From assembly GCA_963752815.1 (NCBI GenBank), contig CAVVZI010000015.1, forward strand, positions 62,001 to 126,000: 64,000 nt of DNA, given 5' to 3'. This DNA comes from Sva-07 sp963752815. GTDB lineage: Bacteria > Actinomycetota > Acidimicrobiia > Acidimicrobiales > Ilumatobacteraceae. Shown piece after piece: positions 47,738-57,008 of this stretch (within the stretch, counting starts at the first letter, position 1; every line of letters starts with the position of its first letter). The notes under the pieces are model-generated. The model had not been told where the DNA came from, did no database searches, and was given only the letters and a program-made list of their open reading frames with translations. Both the position numbers and the translations under genes were made by a program.

Positions 47738-50095
47738 TCAGCGCACGGGCAGCGGCTCGAACGGACCGAGCGCCTCCTCGAGCGGCGGGCCGGGTGTTGC
47801 CGGTGCGAGGATCGTCAGCCTGGTCGTCGCCCGCGTGAGGGCGACGTAGAGGCGCGCCATGCCCGTCGACCCCGGTGACTCACGGACGATCGCCTCGGGG
47901 TCGACGACCACGACGCCGTCGAACTCCAACCCCTTGGCGGCGACCGCGGTCAGGTGCTCGGCTGGTCCATCACCGTTCGCGACCAGCCACTCGGGCGTGA
48001 CGACGGCGACCAGGCCGGCGCCGACCTCGCGGCGGAGATCGGCGGTGGCGTCGATGATGTCCGCCGCTCCGACCGGCCGACCACCGGTGTGCAGGCGGCG
48101 GGGCTCGACCCCGGCAGAACGGGCGGAACGCGCCGGATGCAGGTGCGCGGCGAACAGTTCGAGCAGACGGCCCGCCAACTCCATCACCTCGGCCGGGGTG
48201 CGGTAGTTCACCGTGAGCTCGTGGCGGGTCACCGAGCCCGCGTCGACGTCGAGTGCTTCGAGGATGCGGTCCCACGTCGCTGCCGCGCCGGCGCGGACCG
48301 CCTGCGCCTCGTCACCGGCGAGGGTGAACGACTTGGTCGAGCACCGCCGGGCGATCGCCCGCCACTGCATGGGCGAGAGGTCCTGGGCCTCGTCGACGAC
48401 GACGTGGCTGTAGCGCGCATCGGCCGCGCGCAGCATCGGCGCGTCGACGTCCTCGAACTGGTGGACGAGTTCCTGGTACACGCCGTGCAGCTCGTTCGCC
48501 GCAGGGTCACCCATGAGGGTGGTCGTGGCGTACGTCGCCTTGCACTCCCGGCAGTCCAGGCGGTCGCTGCCCGATGCCTCCCCGGGCAGGTACTCGAGCG
48601 GGCGCCCGCAACGGGGGCAGTCGGGCAGGCGCTCCTCGATGATCCGTTCCGCCACGTGGTCCAGCCGCGGGCGCTGCCGTCCGGTGCGCCGCCGCGGCGT
48701 CGGGACCGGACCGAGCAGCAGGTCGGCCTCGTCGAGGAGGGCGACATCGGCCTCGCTCCATCCGGCGCCGTCCTCCTTCGGGGTGTGCAGTGCGTCGACC
48801 TCGTCTGCCGTGAGGATGTCGCGGCCGGCGGCCGCGAGGAGCCGGGGCGACGAAAGCAGACGGCGCACGAGGCGTTCGGGCGTGAGCAAGGGCCACATCG
48901 TGTGGACGGCCTGCGCCAGAGCATCACGATCGATGACGTCGAGGAGTGGCGGCGCGTGCCGGATCCCGTCGGGACCGATGCGACCGACTCGGAGCTCGAT
49001 CTCCAGGCGGTTCCGATACGCGCTCTCCAACGCCCGCAGGAGCCGGCGCTCCACCAGCGGCCGACCCGCGTTGTGCGTGCCGGACCGTCGCCTCGCGGTG
49101 GTGACGATGGCCGCGAGGTCGGCGTGCTCCACGACGAGACGGTGCCGCCCCGCCCAGAGTTCGACGCCCGCCCGCGGTGCCCGCTGGTGGGCCCTGATCG
49201 CCCGTGCGAGGACATCGACCATCCGGAGGTCACCCTTGACGGCAGACGCCTCGGGTTCGTCGACTCTCGACACCTCCACGGCCGGTCCGAGATCCGCCGG
49301 CGTCGCCAGCACGACCCTGTCCTCGCCGAGCGAGGGGACGACGTCTTCGACATAGCGCAGGAACGTCGCGGACGGACCGACGAAGAGGACCGCGCCGGCC
49401 AGGCGGGCCCGCTCGGCGAACAGCAGGTACGCGGCGCGGTGGAGCGCCACGGCCGTCTTTCCCGTTCCCGGCGCCCCTTGGACGACCGTGACGCCGGCAC
49501 GGGGACGGCGGATCACGACGTCCTGTTCCGCCTGGATCGTGGCCACGACGTCCTGCATCCGTCCCGTCCGCGGCGCGTCGAGGGCCGCCAACAGTGCGCC
49601 CTCGCCGACGAGTGACAGACCGGCCTCGCTCGCCGCGACGACGTCGAACACTTCGTCGTCGAGGCCGACCATCTCGCCGTCGCGCCAACGGAAGTGGCGG
49701 CGTCGCACCACGCCCATCGGGTCCTGTGGCAACGCGCGGTAGAACGGCTCGGCCGCCGGCGCCCGCCAATCGACCACGAGCGGATCACCTGCTTCGTCGG
49801 CGACTGCCAGCCGTCCCACGTACAGGCAGCTGCCGTCGACGAGGTCGAGGCGGCCGACGAGCAGCCGGTCCTTGGCGATGGCGAGCGCGGCCAGCCGGAG
49901 GCCGGCGTGAGTGATGGCGCTGTCGCGCTCGAACAGTGCCTGCGCGTTCCTCGACTCGGTCAGCCGCCTCGCGGTCCCGGCGAGGACCTCCGCCGAGTTC
50001 CGCATGGCGACGACCCGGTCGTACGCCGCATCGAGATAGGCCCGCTCCCGGTGCAGTTCATCGTCACCGAACACGAACGGATCATCGCCGCTCAC
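47738..50095 (-). CDS. HelD/HelR-like UvrD-superfamily ATPase acting on RNA polymerase
   Basis: The 785-aa protein has an N-terminal helical arm (ERAYLDAAYDRVVAMRNSAE), the short-form sequence before the motor (DPLVVDWRAPAAEPFYRA), Walker A VVQGAPGTGKTAVALHRAAY (about residues 207-214), DEAQDLSPMQWRAIARR (about 566) and late motifs VNYRTPAEVMEL and MARLYVALTRATTRL. This is the HelD family, which recycles stalled RNA polymerase and, as HelR, confers rifamycin tolerance. A CxxC...CxxC pair at about residues 492-517 is a likely zinc ribbon. I chose GTG 50095; GTG 50149 would overlap the LPxTG gene by 29 bp. Confidence 0.85.
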   Translation of the reverse strand: MSGDDPFVFGDDELHRERAYLDAAYDRVVAMRNSAEVLAGTARRLTESRNAQALFERDSAITHAGLRLAALAIAKDRLLVGRLDLVDGSCLYVGRLAVADEAGDPLVVDWRAPAAEPFYRALPQDPMGVVRRRHFRWRDGEMVGLDDEVFDVVAASEAGLSLVGEGALLAALDAPRTGRMQDVVATIQAEQDVVIRRPRAGVTVVQGAPGTGKTAVALHRAAYLLFAERARLAGAVLFVGPSATFLRYVEDVVPSLGEDRVVLATPADLGPAVEVSRVDEPEASAVKGDLRMVDVLARAIRAHQRAPRAGVELWAGRHRLVVEHADLAAIVTTARRRSGTHNAGRPLVERRLLRALESAYRNRLEIELRVGRIGPDGIRHAPPLLDVIDRDALAQAVHTMWPLLTPERLVRRLLSSPRLLAAAGRDILTADEVDALHTPKEDGAGWSEADVALLDEADLLLGPVPTPRRRTGRQRPRLDHVAERIIEERLPDCPRCGRPLEYLPGEASGSDRLDCRECKATYATTTLMGDPAANELHGVYQELVHQFEDVDAPMLRAADARYSHVVVDEAQDLSPMQWRAIARRCSTKSFTLAGDEAQAVRAGAAATWDRILEALDVDAGSVTRHELTVNYRTPAEVMELAGRLLELFAAHLHPARSARSAGVEPRRLHTGGRPVGAADIIDATADLRREVGAGLVAVVTPEWLVANGDGPAEHLTAVAAKGLEFDGVVVVDPEAIVRESPGSTGMARLYVALTRATTRLTILAPATPGPPLEEALGPFEPLPVR

Positions 50096-50120
50096 GCGAG
50101 GTGACGCAAGCGTCGAGCCG

Positions 50121-51314
50121 TCAGCGTCGTCGGGCCACCGCCAGGGCACCGGTTCCGATGAGCGACAACAGCGCCGCGATCAGGATCAATTCCTGACCGT
50201 TGTTGCCAGTGCTCGGCAGCTGCGCACCGGCCGTGGCGAGCGGCAACGTGCTGCTCGACCCGGTGGCCGCAGTGGCCGCGGCTGCCGGGGTCGCGCCGGA
50301 CTGGGGAAAGCCGTTGATCGCGATCGCCGTGGCCCCGGGATCCGTCGTGGTCGACGTGCGTGGGTCGGTCGTGGTCGTGGCTCCGGGGTCGGTCGTCGTC
50401 GTGGCAGCGGGGTCCGTCGTCGGTGTCGTCGTCGACGAGCCCGTCCCGTTCGGCGTCGGGCCCGGCGGGTCCGTCGACGTGATCGGGTTGGTCGTCGTGG
50501 TCGTGGAATCCGTCGTGGTGGTCGCCGGTTCCGTCGTCGGTGGTCGCCGGTTCCGTCGTGGTGGTCGACGTGGTGCGTCGTCGGTTCCGTCACGGTGGTC
50601 GCGGTTGCCGGTTCCGTTGTGGTCGTCGTCGTCGTCGATGTGGTGGACGTCGTCGACGTGGTCGACGTGGTGGTGGTCCCGCCGCCGGGACACTCGCTGG
50701 GTCAGGCTTGGCCTGGCCCTCGTCGAACGCGATCACCAGCGAGCGGCCCTGAGCATCAGCGAAATAGGAACCGACTTGGACGTTGCCGAGCGGGATCGCA
50801 TTCACGCTCACGGAGATCGGATTCTGCCCCGTCTGCAACCGCTCATCGACACCCGGAGTGCCAACGAACTTGCAGACGAACACCTTCCGGCTCGGCGTGG
50901 TCGTCGGGACACCGGTCGTCGTCGTATCGCTCGGTTGAGTCGTGGTGCTGGTCGTCGTCGGCGCAACCGTCGTCGTCGTGGTGCTGGTCGTCGTCGGCGC
51001 AACCGTCGTGGTCGTCGAGGTCGTCGTTGTGGTCGAACCGTCGTCGTCGCCGTGCTGGCCGTCGCCGTGTTGGTCATCGCCGTGTTGGTCATCGCCATGT
51101 TGGTCATCGCCATGTTGGTCATCGCCATGTTGACCGCCGCCATGTTGACCGCCGCCTGTTGACCGCCACCACCTCCGCCACCGCCGTCGTCTCCGCCCTG
51201 TTGAGCCGTGGGGGTTTCCGGCCCCTGAGCCAGAACCGACACCTGAATACCGCCGATGAAAGTCAACGCGCCGATGCATGTAGCAACGACAGCGAACCGC
51301 CCGATTCGAGTCAT
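50121..51314 (-). CDS. LPxTG-anchored surface protein with Thr-rich repeats, frameshifted in repeats
   Basis: The N-terminus from ATG 51314 is a signal peptide (MTRIGRFAVVATCIGALTFI). A (DDQHG)n tract, a long Thr/Pro stretch and a globular segment follow: VCKFVGTPGVDERLQTGQNP, then VGSYFADAQGRSLVIAFDEG. More Thr/Pro repeats lead to a sortase signal LPSTGNNGQELILIAALLSL with a basic end (AVARRR). Three single-base gaps inside repetitive DNA (near 51180, 50690 and 50560) break the frame; correcting them gives 398 aa. The globular segment recurs in actinobacterial surface proteins as I recall. It would be attached to the cell wall by sortase. Confidence 0.72.
51048..51152. repeat. 15-bp tandem repeat (seven units) inside the LPxTG gene
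   Basis: Seven units of 15 bp with consensus cgccatgttggtcat run from 51048 to 51152. The units differ at two to four positions, with a graded change from cgccgtg to cgccatg. On the minus strand they encode repeats of Asp-Asp-Gln-His-Gly. Such tracts vary in copy number by slippage. Confidence 0.85.
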
Positions 51315-51491
51315 GCCGGGCAATGTAACGGGGGTATCACCCTCAAAATGTCGGGACTTCGTCAAGCTTTGTCAGCTCGGCCGCGGCCGGTTCACGGCCG
51401 GCGTCGGCGTCGCGACCGAGGGAAGATGGCGACATCGCGAGCGAGCCGAACACGCGTCGGAACCGCCACTGCGTCGGCCACACTGGTGCCC

Positions 51492-51890
51492 GTGACGGTG
51501 ATTCGTCTCGATCACGTGCAACTCGCGATGCCCGCCGGGCGCGAGCTCGAAGCGATCGCGTTCTACCGCGACGTGCTGGGCATCCCTCACGTTCCGAAGC
51601 CCGCACACCTCGCGGCGCGAGGCGGCTGCTGGTTCGAGCGGGGAGATCTGAAGATCCATCTCGGCGTCGAGGCCGACTTCCGTCCGGCGCGCAAGGCGCA
51701 CCCTGCGTTCATCGTCGACGACGTGCGCAGCATCGCGCGGGCCGCCACCGCCGCCGGGTTCGAGGTGAACGACGACGAGCCGCTCGATGGCTTCGACCGG
51801 GTGTACGTGTCCGACCCGTTCGGCAACCGCATCGAGTTGATGCAGCCCGCGGCCGACCTGGGCAGCGGTCGGGTGACGTTCGGCCGCTGA
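51492..51890 (+). CDS. VOC (glyoxalase/bleomycin-resistance fold) protein
   Basis: The 132-aa protein from GTG 51492 has the VOC pattern: IRLDHVQLAMPAGRELEAIA, FYRDVLGIPHVPKPAHLAAR, GGCWFERGDLKIHLGV, then HPAFIVDDVRSI and VYVSDPFGNRIELMQP. Metal ligands are plausibly the first-strand His, the His in KIHLGV and the Glu in RIELMQ. The reaction cannot be assigned from sequence. It is divergent from the LPxTG gene. Confidence 0.85.
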   Translation: MTVIRLDHVQLAMPAGRELEAIAFYRDVLGIPHVPKPAHLAARGGCWFERGDLKIHLGVEADFRPARKAHPAFIVDDVRSIARAATAAGFEVNDDEPLDGFDRVYVSDPFGNRIELMQPAADLGSGRVTFGR

Positions 51891-51955
51891 TCGTCGGTTC
51901 GCCAACTCGAGAACATCGAGGATTCGGAGAGGCCGGAACGGGGCAACGTTGCACC

Positions 51956-52885
51956 GTGACCAAGATTCGATCGGGCAGTTCAGGAAACGTCCGTGACCGT
52001 CGGGGCGCCGGCGGAGGCGGGTCGCCGTTGGGCGGTGCATTCGGCGGCGGAGGCGGCGGCGGCTTCCCGTTTCCGATGAAGGCAGGCGGCGGATTGCTCG
52101 GAGTGATCATCCTCATCGCCATCGTCGTGATCACCCAACTCGGCGGTGGCAACAACGCCGGTTCACCGGGCCTCGGAGCACAGAGCGGAGCGGTGGACGA
52201 CGCGACGAGCGGCGACGTGGGAGGTGAGGTGGCGTGCACGACCGAGACCGAGCAGGTGGTGTGTGGCGCGGTCGATGACGTGTTGCTGTACTGGGACAGT
52301 CAGTTCCCGGTGTCGTTCCAGGGCACATTCGCCGGAACGGACACGGTGTTCTTCAGCGATGCCACCAACACCGGATGTGGACAGGCGTCGGCGCAGACGG
52401 GGCCGTTCTACTGCCCGGTCGATCAACTCGTGTACTTCGATCTCGACTTCCTCGAACAACTCCAGTCCAGGTTCGGGGCGACGGGAGACCTTGCCGCGCA
52501 GTACATCGTCGCCCACGAGTACGGCCACCACGTGCAGAACATCACGGGCATCTCGGACCGGACGAACGCGGCGCAGCAGCAGTTTCCCGACGCCGCCAAC
52601 GAGTTCAGCGTCGCTCTGGAGCTGCAGGCTGACTGCTTCGCCGGCGCGTGGGCGTCGTCGGTCGCCGAACGCGGGCTGTTCGATCGCGAGGGCGAGATCG
52701 ACGAGGCGCTCGGCGCGGCCGAAGCCGTCGGTGACGACCGGATCATGGAATCCGCGGGTCAGGAGGTGAACCCGGAGTCGTTCACCCACGGCAGCGCCGA
52801 ACAGCGTCGGACGTGGTTCGCCAAGGGCTTCGACACCGGTGACCCCGAACAGTGCACCACGTTCGACAACTCACTCGCCCCGTGA
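51956..52885 (+). CDS. Neutral zinc metallopeptidase (Zn_peptidase, YpfJ type), membrane-anchored
   Basis: The 309-aa protein has a Gly-rich cytoplasmic N-terminus (residues 15-45) and a transmembrane helix (GLLGVIILIAIVVITQ). The extracytoplasmic domain carries the zinc motif HEYGHH (about residues 186-191, in YIVAHEYGHHVQNITG). The third ligand is the Glu in ALELQADCFAGAWASS. Sequence elements FFSDATNTGCGQASAQTGPF and YCPVDQLVYFDLDFL match the YpfJ/PF04228 family. Physiological substrate is unknown. Confidence 0.9.
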   Translation: MTKIRSGSSGNVRDRRGAGGGGSPLGGAFGGGGGGGFPFPMKAGGGLLGVIILIAIVVITQLGGGNNAGSPGLGAQSGAVDDATSGDVGGEVACTTETEQVVCGAVDDVLLYWDSQFPVSFQGTFAGTDTVFFSDATNTGCGQASAQTGPFYCPVDQLVYFDLDFLEQLQSRFGATGDLAAQYIVAHEYGHHVQNITGISDRTNAAQQQFPDAANEFSVALELQADCFAGAWASSVAERGLFDREGEIDEALGAAEAVGDDRIMESAGQEVNPESFTHGSAEQRRTWFAKGFDTGDPEQCTTFDNSLAP

Positions 52886-52942
52886 GGTTCGCTCGGTCGC
52901 GGGTGACCGATCGCTCGCAACGGCCGCGGGCAGACTGTCCGG

Positions 52943-53974
52943 GTGACATGGTGGCCGTTCGCCGGAGGTCCGCGGACCTCGATCGTGACCTTGGCTGCTC
53001 TCACGGTGAGCATCGGCGCCGCTGGGTGCACGTCGCAGATCCAGTCCTCCGGGGCCCCCTCGGCCGTCGAGACCACGACGCCGGTGCCGACGTCGACCGT
53101 TCCGCCGACGGCCGAGGCCACGTCGACTCCGACCACCACGCCGACCGCCCCGATCGCCTCGGAGACCACGGCCACCCCGGAGACCACGATCGCCCCGGAG
53201 ACCACGGCCACGCCTGCCCCTGCCCCAACCCCACCCCCCGCCAGCGTGGCGCCGGTGGTCGGCCAGTTCGCCTGCAACCCGGGGAACGAACAACCCACGA
53301 CGTGGGAGGTTCGACCGCCCTCGGACATCCCGTCGCCGCCGCTGACCGAAGGCTGGAGGACTGCCGTGTTCGGCAGATCGGTGCAGGGGCGTGCCATCGA
53401 GGCGCTCGTGCGGCCCGCCGCGACGCCGCGGCGCCGTGTGGTCGTGATCGGTGGGCTGCACGGCAACGAGCCGGTCACGCCACCGGCCGTGCGCGGCCTC
53501 CTGCAAGCCGACATCGACGACGACGTCGAGGTGTGGCTCGTCCCCGTCGCCAACCCTGACGGGTCCGCCGCGGGGTTGCGGTGCAACGCCAACGGCGTCG
53601 ATCTGAACCGGAACTTCGCGTGGGAGTGGAGCGCGGACGACGGGGGACCCGCCGCATCGAGCGAGCCCGAGACGAAGGCGCTGACGGTGCTCGTCGAGGG
53701 GCTGCATCCCGACGTCGTCGTCTGGATCCATCAGCCGCTCGGCTATGTCAGTGCGATCGGTGCCACCGCTGATGCACTCGAGCAGGCGTGGTCGGGCGGA
53801 GCCGCAATGCCCGTTCGGCCCGACGTCACCCAGCACGGTGGCGGCGAGAGTTGGTCGGCTCTGGTAGCCGGGGTCCCGACGCTCCTGGTCGAGATCGAGG
53901 GAACGGAGGCAACCCCCGAGGCCGTCGCCGCCCAGTTGGCCGGCTTCGAGGCGATGCTCGCCGCCCTCGCCTGA
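52943..53974 (+). CDS. M14 zinc carboxypeptidase-like lipoprotein (MpaA-type amidase candidate)
   Basis: The 343-aa protein starts with a signal peptide and lipobox (LAALTVSIGAAGC), then a ~70-residue Thr/Pro linker. The catalytic domain shows the M14 set: zinc ligands in GGLHGNEPVTPP (His173, Glu176), NPDGSAAGLRCNANGVDLNR containing the Arg/Asn motif, a later His in VVVWIHQPLGY, and the proton-accepting Glu in LLVEIEGTEA. MpaA-like amidases of this type cleave the gamma-D-Glu-diaminopimelate bond of muropeptides. Being tethered outside the membrane fits a cell-wall role, but the substrate is inference. Confidence 0.85.
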   Translation: MTWWPFAGGPRTSIVTLAALTVSIGAAGCTSQIQSSGAPSAVETTTPVPTSTVPPTAEATSTPTTTPTAPIASETTATPETTIAPETTATPAPAPTPPPASVAPVVGQFACNPGNEQPTTWEVRPPSDIPSPPLTEGWRTAVFGRSVQGRAIEALVRPAATPRRRVVVIGGLHGNEPVTPPAVRGLLQADIDDDVEVWLVPVANPDGSAAGLRCNANGVDLNRNFAWEWSADDGGPAASSEPETKALTVLVEGLHPDVVVWIHQPLGYVSAIGATADALEQAWSGGAAMPVRPDVTQHGGGESWSALVAGVPTLLVEIEGTEATPEAVAAQLAGFEAMLAALA

Positions 53975-54076
53975 AGGTGTTTCGATTCACCGGCGGTGCC
54001 GGCTCGTCGGCCATTGTCACACCCCCATGCGCATGATCGATGCACGACAGAGAGATCGAGCGAGGGGGTGAACCCG

Positions 54077-55459
54077 ATGGAAGCAATGTCCGTGGAGGCA
54101 GCGTTCGCCGAGTTGTTGAAGGCGGATCCGGCGGTGGCGGATCGTGACGAGGTCGCTTCGATCATTCGCCGGTCATCGCAGTTGCGGTCGTGGTTGGCGT
54201 CGATCGACGTGCGTTGCGCGCGGCGCACCACCGAACTCGCTGCCACCGGTGAATCCGAGCCGCCCGAATCGCTGCTCGGCGACGAGGGCAACCGTTCGAC
54301 CCGCGACGCCGTCGGCGTCACCCGCCGCTCCCACGCGTGCGATGCGATGCCCTCGTTCGAGGAGGCCTTGGCGGCGGGTGTGATCTCGGGTGACCATGTC
54401 GACGCCGTGGCCCGAGTATTGCGAGGTCTCGACGACGAGGTTCGTGCCGAGTTCATCAGCCATGAAGCGGCCTTGCTGGTCGCGGCATGCCGGGAGCGGA
54501 TCGTGATGTTCGACCGCACCTGTCGCGACCTGGCGAAGTGTCTGACCGCCGAACGCGACCGCCGAACGGGTGTCGACACCGAGGCGGCCGAGTTCGAACG
54601 GCAGCGGGCCGCGGCCAAGGTCAGAGGGTGGGTCGACAAGGACACCGGGATGCATCACACCCACGTCGAGCTGGATCCCGAACGCGGCACCCGCCTCGCC
54701 GACGCACTACGTGTTCACTTGCGGAGGATCGTGAAACAGGACGGCAACTCCGGACGCTCGTACAGCCAGCTCGAAGTCGAAGCATTCATGGCCGCGCTCG
54801 AGTCCGGTGTCACCCGGCGACCCACGGCCGGCCGACGCGACGACGCCGGCAACTCCGACGGCAGGAATGTCGGCGGGCTCGAGGTCGTCGAACCTCACGC
54901 CGAGTACCGGGTACCAGACGTGACCCTGCTCATCGATCACCACACCCTGCACGACGGCCTCCACGACCACGGGATCTGCGAAACCTCCGCCGGCATCCCA
55001 CTGCCGATCGCGACCGCCCGACGGTTGTGCTGCGACGCCGAAGTCACGCTCGCCAGCGTCGACGCCAACGGAGTGGTCCGGAACCTCGGCCGCACCCAGC
55101 GCACCGTCAACCGGGCCCAACGCCGCGAGCTGCGAGCGATGCACCGCACCTGTGTCGGTCGTGGTTGCGAGGTGCCGTTCGACCAGTGCCAGATCCATCA
55201 CGTCCGGTTCTGGCGCAACGACGGAACTACCGATATCGACAATTTGGCCCCGCTCTGCAGCAGGCACCACCACCTCGCCCACGAAGGCGGATGGACACTC
55301 ACGATGACTCCCGACCGGGTCATCACGTGGACCAGACCCGACGGCACCATCGACTACCACGGAACGTCCGTCGACCGGGCACCCACCGGCATCCGACCAC
55401 CCGGAACCGCTCCGCCCGGCGCCGCTCCGCCCGGCGCGATGCCGACTCACGCCGCTTGA
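54077..55459 (+). CDS. DUF222 and HNH endonuclease protein (13E12 repeat family)
   Basis: The 460-aa protein has the N-terminal helical DUF222 region (LRSWLASIDVRCARRTTELA, then DAVARVLRGLDDEVRAEFIS). The HNH nuclease domain has CVGRGCEVPFDQCQIHHVRF, then TDIDNLAPLCSRHHHLAHEG. The C-terminus has PPGTAPPGAAPPGA repeats. I chose ATG 54077, nine bases after the gaggggg ribosome site; GTG 54068 is the alternative. Such genes occur in multiple copies in actinobacteria and behave like mobile or homing-type elements; their function is not settled. Confidence 0.88.
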   Translation: MEAMSVEAAFAELLKADPAVADRDEVASIIRRSSQLRSWLASIDVRCARRTTELAATGESEPPESLLGDEGNRSTRDAVGVTRRSHACDAMPSFEEALAAGVISGDHVDAVARVLRGLDDEVRAEFISHEAALLVAACRERIVMFDRTCRDLAKCLTAERDRRTGVDTEAAEFERQRAAAKVRGWVDKDTGMHHTHVELDPERGTRLADALRVHLRRIVKQDGNSGRSYSQLEVEAFMAALESGVTRRPTAGRRDDAGNSDGRNVGGLEVVEPHAEYRVPDVTLLIDHHTLHDGLHDHGICETSAGIPLPIATARRLCCDAEVTLASVDANGVVRNLGRTQRTVNRAQRRELRAMHRTCVGRGCEVPFDQCQIHHVRFWRNDGTTDIDNLAPLCSRHHHLAHEGGWTLTMTPDRVITWTRPDGTIDYHGTSVDRAPTGIRPPGTAPPGAAPPGAMPTHAA

Positions 55460-55481
55460 TCCCCGGAGGTGACTCCGGCTC

Positions 55482-55523
55482 GGATCGCTCGATACGCACG
55501 CCGGAGATCGCCCGGGAGATCAC
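55482..55523 (-). pseudogene. Remnant copy of the acyl-CoA dehydrogenase 3' end
   Basis: This 42-bp stretch matches 57006-57047, the last codons of the acyl-CoA dehydrogenase gene, at 38 of 42 positions, including 20 identical bases at one end. On the minus strand it encodes VISRAISGVRIE, against VISRAISGLRIE in the intact gene. The DUF2252 gene lies exactly between the two copies. It looks like a partial duplicate left by insertion or recombination. Confidence 0.7.
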
Positions 55524-55570
55524 GTCACGATTGCCCGTGCATGCTCGGCGCAGTCGACCACGGTTGGTGA

Positions 55571-56971
55571 TCATTCGAACTGCGCGGCGATCGCCCCGTT
55601 CTCTGCGGCAGCGACGAGCTGTCCGTGATCGACCACGGTCTGGTCGGCGTAGCTGACGGCGAATTCCCGGAGGGCGTCGTCGAATCTCCCGCCCTTGCCG
55701 ATGTACGCGTCGATTGCCGTTGCATCGCCGGTTCGAGCGTGTGCTCTGGCGAGTACCGCGCCACATGCTTCGCCGAATTCCGTCAAACGCGGCGCGATCA
55801 GTGCACCGTGGGGGATCACCTTCATGTCGCGGAACTGGCGCACGTAGTACGCGGTGCCGTCGGCAGCCGTCGTCCATCCGACGAAGATGTCGGTGGCGCT
55901 CTGGATGAGTCGCTTCCCCACGGCAACCCGCTCGCCGGCCGTCTCGAAATCACTCCGACCCAGATGCTCCTCGTAGACGGAGGATCCCGCCTGCTTGATC
56001 TGCAGGAACAGTGGATCCGCTCCATCCCGACCCTCCAGCAGGACGAGGAACACCCGCATGCCAACGCTTCCGACGCCGACGACCTGCCGGACCGCATCGC
56101 AGAACGTGAATCGATCCAGGAGGTGACGTCGGTACTGCGGGAGTGTCTCCCGGTAGCGAGCGAAGATCTCGACCACGTTTGCCAGTTCGTCCGGGGCGAG
56201 ATGGACTCGGCGTGGCGGATCCTCCGTGATCCGCAGGTGACCGTCCACCGTCGTGGTGAGCTTCCCGACGGCTCCCCGGCTCGTCCGGCGCGCGGCCCGT
56301 CGAGCGATGTATTTCGTCGCCAGTTCTCGGTCGGCCCGGGAGAACCGTGACACGAGTGCGGTCACGTCGATCAGGTCGTACCAGATGTCGAGCTGCCTGG
56401 CGGTGGCGTACGTCGCCATGTGCGTGCGATACGACTGCAGGCAACGAGCGACCGCGGCCTCGGCTCGGGCGGCGTCGACCGCGTTGTCCCGAGCGAGCAC
56501 CACCAGGCTCGTCGCCAGGCGCGCGACGTCCCACTCGAACGGACCCGGGAGGGTCTCGTCGAAGTCGCGCAGATCGAACGACAGGTTCCGCTCCGGCGTC
56601 GCCCACAGACCGAAGTTGAGGACGTGCGCATCTCCGCACATCTGCACCATGAGTCCGGTGTGAGGTCGCGCCGCGAGGTCGGCTGCCATGACCGCAGCTG
56701 CCCCTCGGAAGAACGTCCAGGGCGATGCCATCATGCGGCCGAAGCGAATCGGCACGAGGTCGGCGAGACGACCGTCGTTCTGCGCTTCCAGGGTTTCCAA
56801 GGCGCTGCGGAGACGGAGCGCCGGGTCGACGACGCCGAGCCCGCGCCGCGGTGCGCGCTGCCGCGCCTCGCGGCCGACCGCTCGTCGATCGCTGGGAGAC
56901 GTGCCGGCAGAACTCGGAGCGGCGTCGGGCCTCCCGTGCTCGGGCACGTCCGGCGCGTTCACGATGCTCAC
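55571..56971 (-). CDS. DUF2252 family protein
   Basis: The 466-aa protein shows the DUF2252 pattern: RMMASPWTFFRGAAAVMAAD, MVQMCGDAHVLNFGLWATPE (about residues 102-121), FDLRDFDETLPGPFEWDVAR, then DRFTFCDAVRQVVGVGSVGM and LFLQIKQAGSSVYEEHLG. The family has a kinase-like ordering of residues (GDAH/N, DFD) and is uncharacterised. The gene is bracketed by the acyl-CoA dehydrogenase 3' end and its 42-bp remnant, suggesting it arrived by insertion. It starts 37 bp after the dehydrogenase stop. Confidence 0.88.
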   Translation of the reverse strand: MSIVNAPDVPEHGRPDAAPSSAGTSPSDRRAVGREARQRAPRRGLGVVDPALRLRSALETLEAQNDGRLADLVPIRFGRMMASPWTFFRGAAAVMAADLAARPHTGLMVQMCGDAHVLNFGLWATPERNLSFDLRDFDETLPGPFEWDVARLATSLVVLARDNAVDAARAEAAVARCLQSYRTHMATYATARQLDIWYDLIDVTALVSRFSRADRELATKYIARRAARRTSRGAVGKLTTTVDGHLRITEDPPRRVHLAPDELANVVEIFARYRETLPQYRRHLLDRFTFCDAVRQVVGVGSVGMRVFLVLLEGRDGADPLFLQIKQAGSSVYEEHLGRSDFETAGERVAVGKRLIQSATDIFVGWTTAADGTAYYVRQFRDMKVIPHGALIAPRLTEFGEACGAVLARAHARTGDATAIDAYIGKGGRFDDALREFAVSYADQTVVDHGQLVAAAENGAIAAQFE

Positions 56972-57008
56972 GGGGTCGGACGGTACAAGACCCCGTCCGA
57001 GGCCGGGA

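Noticed and set aside
51048..51152. Possible CRISPR array
   Set aside because: Units are 15 bp, directly adjacent and without spacers, and they lie in a coding gene; no cas genes are seen.
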